From assembly GCA_934655875.1 (NCBI GenBank), contig CAKUHB010000001.1, positions 216,525 to 280,524 of the forward strand: 64,000 bases of DNA, in the 5' to 3' direction. This stretch comes from an uncultured Oscillospiraceae bacterium (GTDB lineage: Bacteria > Bacillota > Clostridia > Oscillospirales > Oscillospiraceae). The position numbers and the translations under genes are program-made. The number at the start of each line of letters is the position of its first letter. Position 1 is the first letter of the stretch. Shown here one piece after another: positions 1-8,273 of this stretch. Under the pieces are notes generated by a model. It was not told the origin of the DNA. It saw only the letters and a list, made by a program, of their open reading frames with translations, and did not search any database.

Positions 1-67
1 CGTCGGGCGTGTCGACGCGGATATCCGTGACGACAGCCAGATTGGGGATCAAGGGATCAGCTCTCAT
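1..67 (-). CDS. flxA: FlxA-type FAD/NAD(P)-binding oxidoreductase subunit (N-terminal fragment, runs off window)
   Basis: Only the first 22 codons are inside the window, beginning MRADPLIPNLAVV. The start codon overlaps the stop of the preceding 4Fe-4S gene in an ATGA arrangement, so the two are translationally coupled. In the flxABCD-hdrABC gene set described from Desulfovibrio the remaining subunit is an FAD and NAD(P)H-binding protein related to the AsrB/dihydroorotate dehydrogenase electron-transfer subunit. The identity is inferred from this position in the operon; the fragment alone contains no diagnostic motif. Confidence 0.5.
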   Translation of the reverse strand, partial: MRADPLIPNLAVVTDIRVDTPD

Positions 68-1086
68 TTCGTTTCCTCCCCAAGTGTTTTGATGACTTTG
101 ACGATATTCATATGGATGGGGCACTTGGCAAGGCACCGGCCGCAGCCGACGCAGCCGAAGAGGCCCTCGTTATTATCCGGGAAATAGACCAGCTTGTGCA
201 TGAAGCGCTGGCGGAACCGCTCGAGCTGGGTCGGGCGCGGCTGACCGGCGGACATCTTTGTGAAGTCCGAGTACATGCAGCTGTCCCAGCAGCGGAAGCG
301 GCGGACCGTCTTGCCGGAGTCGAACTCCTTGATATCATAGCACTGGCAGGTCGGGCAGACGAACGTACACGTGCCGCAGCCAAGGCAGCTCTCCGAGAGC
401 TTTTTCCATTCCGGCCGGTCGAACAGTGCCTTCGTCTTTCCTGCGCCGACGGCGGACAGATCGAGATCTGCCAGCGGCAGCTTCTTCATGATCTCCCGCG
501 TGGTCTCCTGCTGGGCGGTCACGGCGGCCTCGCCGCCGTCCGTCAGCACGGTGAGCTTTGCGGTCAGCGCTTCGCCCTTTTCGGTGTTCGCCTGCCAATA
601 GAGGTTCTCCGCGTCCATCCAGCAGCTGACGTCACCCTGCGGCGCCGCCGGATCGATGCCGAACGACCGGCAGAAGCAGGTCTCCTCCGGCCGGGTACAG
701 GCCAGGGTCACGACGGTGCCGTTTGCGCGGCGGGATGCGTAATACGTGTCCTGCGGCTCCGCGAGGAAGACCTTGTCCAGAATTTCAAAGCTTCTCGCGT
801 CGCAGGCGCGCACGCCGAAGAGGACGAACGGCTCTGTCTGGTCGCGCGTCTCGATGAGATCGAGCTGCTTGCCCGTCACGCGGAAGCCGACGAGGTTTTC
901 CACCTGCGGGAAGAACAGATCCTTGGCCGAGCGGACGGTATTGAGCTTCTTTGTCAGCTCCATCCCCTCCTGCCAGACGGTGAAGCTGGCCTGACCGGCA
1001 GCGTCGTCCGCGGGAATGTAGAGCTTCTGCGCGGATGCCAGTTCGCCGAACAGCACCGGAAGCTTTGCGATCGGAAGCTGTTTCAT
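64..1086 (-). CDS. flxB: 4Fe-4S dicluster protein, FlxB/AsrA-like
   Basis: This 340-residue protein has an N-terminal region of the AsrA type (FGVRACDARSFE near residue 90) and two ferredoxin-like cluster motifs near the C-terminus: CLGCGTCTFVCP around residue 235 and CVGCGRCLAKCP around residue 315. It should relay electrons between the flavin subunit FlxA and FlxC/FlxD in the NADH-oxidising arm of a Flx-Hdr complex in the cytoplasm. It overlaps flxC upstream by 4 bp and flxA downstream by 4 bp, so it lies inside a tightly coupled operon. Anaerobic sulfite reductase subunit A is the closest alternative name, but hdrABC and an MvhD-type gene in the same operon favour Flx. Confidence 0.75.
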   Translation of the reverse strand: MKQLPIAKLPVLFGELASAQKLYIPADDAAGQASFTVWQEGMELTKKLNTVRSAKDLFFPQVENLVGFRVTGKQLDLIETRDQTEPFVLFGVRACDARSFEILDKVFLAEPQDTYYASRRANGTVVTLACTRPEETCFCRSFGIDPAAPQGDVSCWMDAENLYWQANTEKGEALTAKLTVLTDGGEAAVTAQQETTREIMKKLPLADLDLSAVGAGKTKALFDRPEWKKLSESCLGCGTCTFVCPTCQCYDIKEFDSGKTVRRFRCWDSCMYSDFTKMSAGQPRPTQLERFRQRFMHKLVYFPDNNEGLFGCVGCGRCLAKCPIHMNIVKVIKTLGEETK

Positions 1087-2060
1087 CGTGCCTCGCCTCC
1101 TCTCTCGTATACCACGGACGGCTCGCAGTCGTCCTTGCGGAAGTCCATGAGCGGCGGACGGGAATCAAAGTCCGCACCGGCCTGATAGTCGCCATACAGC
1201 TCGTTGCTGTCCTTAATAAACTTGCGGTTGAGAAGATGCAGCGGGATATGCTGCGGACAGACGCGCGAGCATTCACCGCAGTCGGTGCAGCGGGAGACAA
1301 CGTGGAACGCGCGGATGATATGGAACATATTCTCCTCAAAGGAATCGGCGATGGCCTTATTTTCAAAGCCGGAAGCATGATTGTCAAACACGCACTTTTC
1401 GCACGAGCAGGCAGGACAGACATTGCGGCAGGCGTTGCAGCGGATGCAGCGCGACAGCTCGCCGCGCCAGAACGCATAGCGTTCCTCTGCCGTCATGGCC
1501 TCGAGCTTCGCGACCTCGTCAAAGCGGCCGCAGGCGGGATCCTCCTCGCCCTGCTCGCCGAGCAGCTCGTCGAAGCAGACGATCTTCTTACTTTTGCAGG
1601 TCCTGCACTTGAGAAGAATCGCATCGGCCTTTTTGATGGTCTCATCGCCGTAGATCGTGGCGACCTTCAGATTTTCGCCGTCCTCCGTCACAGCCGTAAC
1701 GCCGGAAAGGCCCTTTTCCTTGATCGCTTCCATGTCGCACATGCCATCGCACTGCACGCCGACGGCGTAGACATTCTCGCGCAGGATGCGGTGTTCCTTC
1801 AGAAGCTGAACGAACGAATAGCTGTCGCACGGCTTGAGGAACACGGCGGCCTTGCCGCCTTTTCTCGATTCCGCGATCAGATACTTGGACAGATTTGCGC
1901 CGGAGAAGACGCTCCAGACGAAGTTCTTTTCCATGTCCTCCACGCTCTCAAACGTGGCCGGGGTCAGATCATAGAAGAACTCGCCTGCCCGCCAGCCGAT
2001 GACGCGGTCGACGGTCTTGTCCTGCAGCAGCTGGATGGCTTTTTCTTTTACTCCTTGCAT
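1083..2060 (-). CDS. flxC: 4Fe-4S dicluster protein, FlxC-like
   Basis: A 325-residue iron-sulfur protein that resembles its neighbour flxB in plan. It has an N-terminal domain with FLKPCDSYSFV near residue 75, a cysteine-rich stretch (CRTCKSKK) near residue 155, and two C-terminal [4Fe-4S] motifs, CIRCNACRNVCP and CTDCGECSRVCP. It probably passes electrons between FlxB and the MvhD-like FlxD. The start codon overlaps the end of flxD by 13 bp and its end overlaps flxB by 4 bp. FlxB and FlxC look like products of an old duplication; assigning B against C rests on gene order. Confidence 0.7.
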   Translation of the reverse strand: MQGVKEKAIQLLQDKTVDRVIGWRAGEFFYDLTPATFESVEDMEKNFVWSVFSGANLSKYLIAESRKGGKAAVFLKPCDSYSFVQLLKEHRILRENVYAVGVQCDGMCDMEAIKEKGLSGVTAVTEDGENLKVATIYGDETIKKADAILLKCRTCKSKKIVCFDELLGEQGEEDPACGRFDEVAKLEAMTAEERYAFWRGELSRCIRCNACRNVCPACSCEKCVFDNHASGFENKAIADSFEENMFHIIRAFHVVSRCTDCGECSRVCPQHIPLHLLNRKFIKDSNELYGDYQAGADFDSRPPLMDFRKDDCEPSVVYERGGEAR

Positions 2061-2485
2061 CTCAGATCCTCCAGTCTGCGGTTTTCGCCGAGCTTTGTGA
2101 TGGTCTCGGCAAATTCATTCATGGTTTTGGCGAACTTCGCGCCCTCCGCCGCCGAGACCCATTCGACCCGCGTGCGCTCGCGCTCGATGCCGAGGAAGTC
2201 CAGCATGGAGAACAGGAGCGTCATGCGGCGGCGCGCGTAATAGTTGCCGGTCGTGTAGTGGCAGTCGCCGGGATGGCAGCCGCAGAGGATCACGCCGTCT
2301 GCGCCGCGCTGGAACGCGCGGAGAATAAACATCGGGTTCAGCCGGCAGGAGCACGGGATGCGGATGATCTTCACATTGGCCGGATAGCTCAGCCGGTTCG
2401 TACCGGACAGATCGGCGCCCGCGTAGGAGCACCAGTTGCAGCAGAACGCCACGATCGTGGGCGTCCACGTTCCGTTTACCTGCAT
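2048..2485 (-). CDS. flxD: MvhD/FlxD-type iron-sulfur electron-transfer subunit
   Basis: A 145-residue MvhD-family protein beginning MQVNGTWTPTIV. Conserved cysteines lie in CCNWCSYAGAD near the N-terminus and in CSCRLNP and CGCHPGDCHY in the middle, the usual [2Fe-2S] ligand pattern. MvhD-type subunits connect a hydrogenase or dehydrogenase module to HdrA. The frame stays open further upstream over the hdrA 3' end, but the internal ATG overlapping hdrA by 10 bp gives the family's normal length and N-terminus. No hydrogenase large or small subunit is nearby, which agrees with an NADH-linked Flx module instead of Mvh. Confidence 0.8.
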   Translation of the reverse strand: MQVNGTWTPTIVAFCCNWCSYAGADLSGTNRLSYPANVKIIRIPCSCRLNPMFILRAFQRGADGVILCGCHPGDCHYTTGNYYARRRMTLLFSMLDFLGIERERTRVEWVSAAEGAKFAKTMNEFAETITKLGENRRLEDLRCKE

Positions 2486-4467
2486 ATCGCATCCACCTCC
2501 GCCATGATTTGTCTGTTGGAGAAGCCCTTGAGATCCATCGCGCCGGACATGCACGCGACCGTGCATGCGCCGCAGCCCTGACAGACTGCCGGGTTGACCT
2601 GCGCCACGCGCCGGATGAGCGTCGTGCGGTTGGGGCCCCTGAACTCCTTGTCGATGTACGTGATTGCCCCATACGGGCAGACCTTTTCGCAGTTGGAGCA
2701 GCCGTTGCACATCATTTCATTCGGCTGCGCCACGCACGGGTTGCAGGTCAGGCTGTCCTTGCACAGAAGGCCGATGACCTTGGCCGCCGCGGCGGACGCC
2801 TGCGCGACCGTCTCGGGGATATCCTTCGGCCCCTGGCACATGCCGGACAGGAACACGCCTGCCGTCGGACTTTCGACCGGGCGGAGCTTCGGATGGGCTT
2901 CGGTAAAGAAGTCGTTCGTGTCCATCGACGCCGTCAGCATCGTAGCCAGCGGCCGCGCGGACTTGTCCGGCTCGATGGCTGCGGCCAGCACGACCATATC
3001 GGCGTCAATGTGCAGCTGCCGGTTTTCCAGAAGATCCGACGCCTGCACCTTGAGCTTGCCGCCCTCGGGCGTGACCTTGCCGACCATGCCCTTGATGTAG
3101 TGGACGCCGTACTGCTCGACGGCGCGGCGGTAGAACTCGTCAAAGTTCTTGCCGGGGGTACGGACATCAATATAGAAGACGTACACGTCTGTATCTGGGT
3201 ACTTTTCCCGGCAGAGCATGGCATGCTTGGCCGTGTACATGCAGCAGATCTTGGAGCAGTAGGGCTTGCCCTTCTCCGCGCCGTCGCAGCGGGAGCCAAC
3301 GCACTGGACAAAGACGATGGTCTTGGGGTGCGTGCCGTCGGACGGGCGCAGGAGCGTGCCGCTCGTGGGGCCTGCCGCGTTCATGAGGCGCTCAAATTCG
3401 AGACTGGAGACAACGTCCGGGCTCTGACTGTAAGCAAATTCGTTGAATTTGGAGAGGTCGATGGGATTGAAGCCCGTCGCGGCGACGATCGCGCCGTATT
3501 CCTGCTCGATGAACGTGTCCTGCTGCTTATAGTCGATGGCACCGGCCGTGCAGACCTTGGCGCACACGCCGCACTTACCGTTTTTGAGCATGTTGCAGTA
3601 GTTCGGGTCGATGGTCGCGACCTTCGGCACGGCCTGCGCAAACGGGATATAGATGGCGCGGCGGTTGTCCATGCCGAGGTTAAACTCGTTCGGAACCTTC
3701 TTCTGCGGACACTTCTCGGTGCACAGGCCGCAGCCGGTGCAGACGTCCTCCTTCACGAAGCGCGCCTTGCGGCGGATCTTCACGTGGAAATTTCCGACGA
3801 AGCCGCCGACAGATTCCACCTCGGAATAGGAATAGATGTGGATTTTCTCGTTCTGCGCGCAGTCGACCATCTTCGGCGTCAGGATGCACGCCGCGCAGTC
3901 GAGCGTCGGGAACGTCTTGTCGATCTGGGTCATCTTGCCGCCGATGGTCGGCTGCTTCTCGACGATATCGACCTCAAAGCCGGCCTCGGCAATGTCGAGC
4001 GCCGTCTGGATGCCGGCAATGCCGCCGCCGATGACGAGCGCGCGCTTGGTGACGGGGCTGGTGCCTGCGGTCAGGGGCGCGTTCAGATGCACCTTTGCGA
4101 TGGCCGCCCGGCCGAGGATGATGGCCTTTTCGGTGCCCTCTTCTTTATCCTTGTGGATCCAGGAGCACTGCTCGCGGATGTTCGCGATCTCGACCATGTA
4201 GGGGTTCAGACCCGCCTTTTCGCAGGTCTTGCGGAAGGTCTGCTCGTGCATTCTGGGCGAGCAGGAACAGATGACCACGCCGGTCAGGCCGTATTCATGG
4301 ATCTTGTCCTGGATCATCTGCTGGCCGGTCTGGGAACACATGTATTGATAATTGGTGGAAAACACAACGCCCGGCTCTTTTGCAAGCGCCTGCGAGACCT
4401 TCTCCACGTCGACGGTCGCGGCAATATTGCTGCCGCACCAGCATACGAAGACGCCGATTCTCTGCAT
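2476..4467 (-). CDS. hdrA: CoB--CoM heterodisulfide reductase-like subunit A (bifurcating flavoprotein)
   Basis: This 663-residue protein is the flavin-containing core of Hdr complexes. An N-terminal domain with cysteines in VCWCG, YMCSQ and CSCSPRMHE is followed by a dinucleotide-binding motif (GGGIAGIQTA, about residue 148) and several [4Fe-4S] motifs, including CTGCGLCTEKCP near 245, a cluster near 300, and CNGCSNCEKVCP and CQGCGACTVAC near the C-terminus. In known systems HdrA performs flavin-based electron bifurcation, coupling an exergonic disulfide reduction to ferredoxin reduction. It sits between hdrC and flxD. The organism is not a methanogen, so the physiological disulfide is unknown. 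Confidence 0.88.
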   Translation of the reverse strand: MQRIGVFVCWCGSNIAATVDVEKVSQALAKEPGVVFSTNYQYMCSQTGQQMIQDKIHEYGLTGVVICSCSPRMHEQTFRKTCEKAGLNPYMVEIANIREQCSWIHKDKEEGTEKAIILGRAAIAKVHLNAPLTAGTSPVTKRALVIGGGIAGIQTALDIAEAGFEVDIVEKQPTIGGKMTQIDKTFPTLDCAACILTPKMVDCAQNEKIHIYSYSEVESVGGFVGNFHVKIRRKARFVKEDVCTGCGLCTEKCPQKKVPNEFNLGMDNRRAIYIPFAQAVPKVATIDPNYCNMLKNGKCGVCAKVCTAGAIDYKQQDTFIEQEYGAIVAATGFNPIDLSKFNEFAYSQSPDVVSSLEFERLMNAAGPTSGTLLRPSDGTHPKTIVFVQCVGSRCDGAEKGKPYCSKICCMYTAKHAMLCREKYPDTDVYVFYIDVRTPGKNFDEFYRRAVEQYGVHYIKGMVGKVTPEGGKLKVQASDLLENRQLHIDADMVVLAAAIEPDKSARPLATMLTASMDTNDFFTEAHPKLRPVESPTAGVFLSGMCQGPKDIPETVAQASAAAAKVIGLLCKDSLTCNPCVAQPNEMMCNGCSNCEKVCPYGAITYIDKEFRGPNRTTLIRRVAQVNPAVCQGCGACTVACMSGAMDLKGFSNRQIMAEVDAICR

Positions 4468-4479
4468 TGTCTTTCCTCC

Positions 4480-4866
4480 TTACTTCTTATATTTCCGGAA
4501 CGCCGCGGCAATGGCCTGCTGCGGCAGCTCATCGTCCAGGATCTCCGGGATCCGCTCGGGCTTCAGGCGATCCATGCCCTGCTGGCGTTCGACTGCGCAG
4601 CGGACGGCTTCAATGAGCTTCGCCGGCTCCACGTTTCTGGGACAGCGCTCCACGCACGCAAAGCAGCTCAGGCAGGTATAGATGCCCTTGGAGCTCAAAA
4701 GCTCCTCGATCCGCCCGTTTTCGACCATGGAGACGAACTGATGCGGATGGTAGTCCATTTCGTCATAGGCCGGGCAGCTCGCCGAGCATTTGCCGCAGCG
4801 CATGCACTTTCTGGGGTTCACGCCGGAGATACGGGTGACGGTCTCGATCAGATTCTGATTGTTCAT
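4480..4866 (-). CDS. hdrC: Heterodisulfide reductase-like subunit C (2x[4Fe-4S])
   Basis: A small 128-residue ferredoxin-like protein with two complete C-x2-C-x2-C-x3-CP motifs, CMRCGKCSASCP near residue 18 and CLSCFACVERCP near residue 60. In HdrABC complexes this subunit carries electrons from HdrA to the catalytic subunit HdrB. Its start codon overlaps the end of hdrB by 4 bp and only 12 bp separate it from hdrA, so the three subunits are made from one transcript. Confidence 0.87.
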   Translation of the reverse strand: MNNQNLIETVTRISGVNPRKCMRCGKCSASCPAYDEMDYHPHQFVSMVENGRIEELLSSKGIYTCLSCFACVERCPRNVEPAKLIEAVRCAVERQQGMDRLKPERIPEILDDELPQQAIAAAFRKYKK

Positions 4867-5654
4867 GCGTCCTCCTCCCCGCAGCCAAGCGCCTGCGCCA
4901 GAAGCTCGGTGAAATAGACAACCGGCAGCTTCTTTTCCGTGTTCTGCGTCAGGTTATACATGCACAGAGGACATGCCGTGATCAGAAGCTCCGCGCCCTG
5001 CGCGGCGGCGTCGTCCGCGATCCTCTGCGCCTGCTTTGCGGCGTAGCTCTTATTTTCCACGGTCATATAGCCGCCGCAGCATTCGTTGCGTTGGGCATAG
5101 ATGACCGGCTCTGCGCCGATGGCGCGGATGAAATCTTCGAGAATCTGTGGGTTCTCGGGGTCGTCAAACTGCATCTCGCGGCTGGGCCGGAGCAGCATGC
5201 AGCCGTAATAGGCGCCGATCTTTTTCCCGGTCAGCGGATGTGTGACGGCGGCCTTGACCTTGTCCCAGCCGATCTCGTCGCGCAGGACCTCGAGATAGTG
5301 CAGAACCTTCGTTTCGCCGGCATAGGGCGTTTCGGGCTTTAAGTAATTGTTGGCCTTCGTGCGGATGTCCTCATTGACCTGCATGTCGCGGTTCACACGC
5401 TTGAGGACGTGATGACATGCCGAGCACAAGGATACCAGCGGCTGCCCGGCATCCCGCGCAGCCATGAGCGCGCGGATGGACGCCAGACGCGTGGCGATCT
5501 CGTCGCTGGCCTGCGGGTAGACTGCGCCGCAGCACTGCCACTCGGGGATCTCGCACAGTGAGAACCCGAGCTTTTCCGCAGCGAGCCGGCCGGCTCTGTC
5601 CAGCTGCGCGCCCTTCGTTTTGAGCGTGCAGCCGGGGAAATAGCTGTAATTCAT
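4863..5654 (-). CDS. hdrB: Heterodisulfide reductase-like subunit B (CCG-domain catalytic subunit)
   Basis: A 263-residue protein with two complete cysteine-rich CCG domains. The first uses PGC near residue 8, QCCGA near 41 and CSACHH near 77; the second uses YYGC, ECCGG and CPLC in the C-terminal half. In archaeal HdrB each CCG domain holds a noncubane [4Fe-4S] cluster that cleaves the disulfide. All ligands are visible, so the subunit should be active. It begins 13 bp downstream of fumC, which places the Hdr-Flx genes in one operon with fumarase and the upstream dehydrogenase. Confidence 0.87.
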   Translation of the reverse strand: MNYSYFPGCTLKTKGAQLDRAGRLAAEKLGFSLCEIPEWQCCGAVYPQASDEIATRLASIRALMAARDAGQPLVSLCSACHHVLKRVNRDMQVNEDIRTKANNYLKPETPYAGETKVLHYLEVLRDEIGWDKVKAAVTHPLTGKKIGAYYGCMLLRPSREMQFDDPENPQILEDFIRAIGAEPVIYAQRNECCGGYMTVENKSYAAKQAQRIADDAAAQGAELLITACPLCMYNLTQNTEKKLPVVYFTELLAQALGCGEEDA

Positions 5655-5667
5655 AATGACCTCCCCA

Positions 5668-7044
5668 TCAGATCATATTCTCCGGGTGGAACACCTCGTC
5701 AAAGCGCTCCGCCGTCAAAAAGCCGAGGCTCACGCAGGCTTCCTTGAGGGAGATATTCTCCTTATATGCCTTCTTGGCCGTCTTGGCCGCGTTTTCATAG
5801 CCGATATACGGGTTGAGCGCCGTGACCAGCATCAGCGAGTTGTGCAGGTTGTGCTCCATCTTCTCGCGGTTTGCGCGGATGCCGCAGGCGCAGCGGTCGT
5901 TGAACGACACGATCGACTCGCTCAGCAGCCGCGCGGACTGTAAGAAATTATAGATGCAGACCGGCATGAACACGTTCAGCTCAAAATTGCCCTGCGAAGC
6001 GGCCATCGAGACGGCCACATCGTTGCCCATCACCTGCACGGCGACCATGGTCACGGCTTCGCACTGGGTCGGATTGACCTTGCCGGGCATGATGGACGAG
6101 CCGGGCTCGTTTTCCGGAATGAAGATCTCGCCAAGCCCGTCTCTGGGGCCGGAGGCCAGCCAGCGCACGTCGTTTGCAATCTTCATCATGTCCGCGGCCA
6201 GCGCCTTCAGAGCGCCGTGCGCGAACACCAGCTCATCCTTGGAGGTCAGCGCGTGGAATTTGTTTTCCGCGGTCTTGAAGTTTTTCCCCGTGAGCTTTGC
6301 GATCTCGGCCGCAACGGCTGCGTCAAAGCCCTTCGGTGCGTTCAGCCCGGTGCCGACGGCCGTGCCGCCGAGCGCCAGCTCCTTGAGCGGCTCTGCTGCC
6401 AGCTTCAGCATGGCCGCGTCACGCTCAAGACTGCTGCGCCAGCCGGAGATCTCCTGCGGGAAGGAAATGGGCGTCGCGTCCTGCAGGTGCGTGCGGCCGG
6501 ATTTGACCACGCCCTCATTCTCCCGCTCGAGCCGGCGGAACGTGTCGATCAGCGTCCCGACGGCGGGCAGCACGCGATCTTCGATCGCGCAGACGGCCGC
6601 GATGTGCATGGCCGTCGGGAACGTGTCGTTGGACGACTGGGACATGTTGATATCGTCGTTCGGGTGCAGGAGCTTTTCGCCCGCGATCTCATTGCCGCGG
6701 TTGGCGATGACCTCGTTGCTGTTCATATTCGACTGCGTGCCGGAACCGGTCTGCCAAACGACCAGTGGGAAATTATCCGCCAGCTTGCCGGAAATGACCT
6801 CGTCGGCAGCCTGCTCGATGGCGGACAGCTTCTGCGCGGTCATCTTTTCCGGGCGCAGCGCGCGGTTGGCGCGGGCGGCCGCCTTTTTAAGGATGCCGAA
6901 GGCGTGGATGATCTCTGCCGGCATGGTCTCAAGACCGACGCCGATGGGGAAATTGTTGTGGCTGCGCTCTGTCTGTGCGCCCCAGTATTTATCGGCGGGC
7001 ACCTGCACCTCGCCCATGGAATCATGCTCGATCCGGTATTGCAT
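5668..7044 (-). CDS. fumC: Class II fumarate hydratase
   Basis: A 458-residue member of the fumarase/aspartase superfamily that interconverts fumarate and malate without an iron-sulfur cluster. The signature loop GSSIMPGKVNP is present near residue 317, along with GSGTQSNMN near 95 and SSNDTFPTAMH near 130, all typical of FumC. The start chosen is the ATG preceded by AGGAGAG at good spacing; a further in-frame ATG nine codons upstream has no ribosome site. Thirteen bp separate it from hdrB. With the malate-dehydrogenase-like gene before it, it could form a reductive oxaloacetate-malate-fumarate branch tied to the Hdr complex. Confidence 0.93.
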   Translation of the reverse strand: MQYRIEHDSMGEVQVPADKYWGAQTERSHNNFPIGVGLETMPAEIIHAFGILKKAAARANRALRPEKMTAQKLSAIEQAADEVISGKLADNFPLVVWQTGSGTQSNMNSNEVIANRGNEIAGEKLLHPNDDINMSQSSNDTFPTAMHIAAVCAIEDRVLPAVGTLIDTFRRLERENEGVVKSGRTHLQDATPISFPQEISGWRSSLERDAAMLKLAAEPLKELALGGTAVGTGLNAPKGFDAAVAAEIAKLTGKNFKTAENKFHALTSKDELVFAHGALKALAADMMKIANDVRWLASGPRDGLGEIFIPENEPGSSIMPGKVNPTQCEAVTMVAVQVMGNDVAVSMAASQGNFELNVFMPVCIYNFLQSARLLSESIVSFNDRCACGIRANREKMEHNLHNSLMLVTALNPYIGYENAAKTAKKAYKENISLKEACVSLGFLTAERFDEVFHPENMI

Positions 7045-7082
7045 CGTTTGCTCTCCTATCTGTTTGTTCATAAATTGACGGC

Positions 7083-7122
7083 GGAAAACCGCAGAGATAC
7101 GAGCCTGTATCCCGCGGTTTTC
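7083..7122 (-). terminator. Hairpin between dehydrogenase and fumC, possible attenuating terminator
   Basis: An inverted repeat (GAAAACCGC / GCGGTTTTC) encloses a second small stem (GATAC / GTATC). It lies just after the dehydrogenase stop codon. There is no long T-run beyond the stem, so it may only attenuate read-through or protect the messenger's 3' end; fumC could still be partly co-transcribed. Confidence 0.4.
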
Positions 7123-7141
7123 AACGGATCTGCGCGCTTGC

Positions 7142-8086
7142 TCAGATCTCGACCTGATGGATGACTTCCTTCAGCTTTTCGGCGCTCGCACGCAGCTTGT
7201 CGACCTCGCCGTCGGTCAGCTGATTGAGGATCTTGCCGCGCACGCCCTGGTTGTCGACCAGCACCAGCGTGGACAGACAGACGTCGGACACGCCGTATTC
7301 GCCGTGCATCATGGTCGAGACCGTGAGCGCCGTGCCGGCGGTGGACTGCACGCACTTGCAGAGGTGGCAGACCGACATGGCGACGGCGTAGAACGTCGCG
7401 CCCTTGTTCTTGATGACCTGCGCGCCGGAGGTCTTGACGAACTGCTCGATCTCCTCGTAGTTCTGCTCCCACTTGATGCGGTCGTGATCCGGGGAATGCT
7501 CCTTATAGGAGTCAATATGGTTGTTCGCAATGTGCACCAGGCTCCAGGGCACGAACGAGGAATCGCCATGCTCGCCGTAGACGTGCGCGTGCACGTTCTT
7601 CGGGCTGATATAGAACCGCTTGGCCAGCGTCGATTGCAGGCGGCTGGTATCGAGGATGGTGCCGGAGCCGATGATATGGTTCTCCGGGATGCCGGAGATC
7701 TTGTGGAACACATAGGTCAGCACGTCGACCGGGTTGGAGACGATAATATAGATCGCGTTCGGAGCGGCGGCGGTGATCTTCGGCGCAATATCCTTGATGA
7801 TGTTGACATTCGCCTGCGCCAGCTCCAGACGGCTCTGGCCGGCCTTGCGCGGCAGGCCGGACGTAATGATCACGATGTCGGAATCGGCTGCCGTGTCGTA
7901 ATCGCCGGAACGGACGATCGCCGGAGAACAGAACGGTGCGCCCTGATAAATGTCCATCGCTTCGCCGAATGCCTTCTGCTTGTTGACGTCGATCAGAACG
8001 ATCTCCGATGCGATCCCCTGGATCATCAGGTCGTTTGCAATGGTCGCGCCGACGCTGCCTGCGCCGATAACTGTGATTTTACTCAT
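7142..8086 (-). CDS. Malate/L-lactate dehydrogenase family protein (probable malate dehydrogenase)
   Basis: A 314-residue NAD-dependent 2-hydroxyacid dehydrogenase of the LDH/MDH family. It shows the Rossmann motif GAGSVGA at residue 8, the catalytic segment ILDTSRL, and GEHGD with the catalytic histidine. At the substrate-specificity position (residue 102 in lactate dehydrogenase numbering) the loop reads GLPRKAG, so arginine replaces the glutamine normal for lactate dehydrogenases. Arginine there is the classic malate dehydrogenase determinant. The location before fumarase supports malate. The start is the ATG following GGGGGATTTGAAG; an ATG five codons upstream lacks a ribosome site. Confidence 0.75.
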   Translation of the reverse strand: MSKITVIGAGSVGATIANDLMIQGIASEIVLIDVNKQKAFGEAMDIYQGAPFCSPAIVRSGDYDTAADSDIVIITSGLPRKAGQSRLELAQANVNIIKDIAPKITAAAPNAIYIIVSNPVDVLTYVFHKISGIPENHIIGSGTILDTSRLQSTLAKRFYISPKNVHAHVYGEHGDSSFVPWSLVHIANNHIDSYKEHSPDHDRIKWEQNYEEIEQFVKTSGAQVIKNKGATFYAVAMSVCHLCKCVQSTAGTALTVSTMMHGEYGVSDVCLSTLVLVDNQGVRGKILNQLTDGEVDKLRASAEKLKEVIHQVEI

Positions 8087-8143
8087 CTTCAAATCCCCCA
8101 TTCGTTTCGTTCAGATGCTGGTTCAAATATTTTTGGGTAAAAA

Positions 8144-8192
8144 TTTACCGATACATTTTTATCGGTTATTACGATAAAAGTATATCGGTAAA
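8144..8192. promoter_or_regulatory. 49-bp near-perfect palindrome upstream of the dehydrogenase operon (probable operator)
   Basis: The outer arms TTTACCGATA and TATCGGTAAA (8144-8153 and 8183-8192) and the inner arms TTTTATCG and CGATAAAA (8157-8164 and 8172-8179) share one centre at 8168. The site is 58 bp upstream of the dehydrogenase start and downstream of the LysR gene. LysR-type regulators bind interrupted dyads of this kind; that this LysR binds it is inference. Confidence 0.55.
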
Positions 8193-8273
8193 TATGGTAT
8201 TATTCAAATGCTTTTTCCCGCGCAGGTATGCTGATTTTCATATATCGCATTGCACGTGTAATGCCGGATTTTC

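Noticed and set aside
2509..4917. An 802-codon open frame on the plus strand opposite hdrA and hdrC
   Set aside because: It is the antisense of high-GC genes; its composition is rich in Ala, Arg, Asp, His and Val with no domain, and the minus-strand genes have full cofactor motifs.
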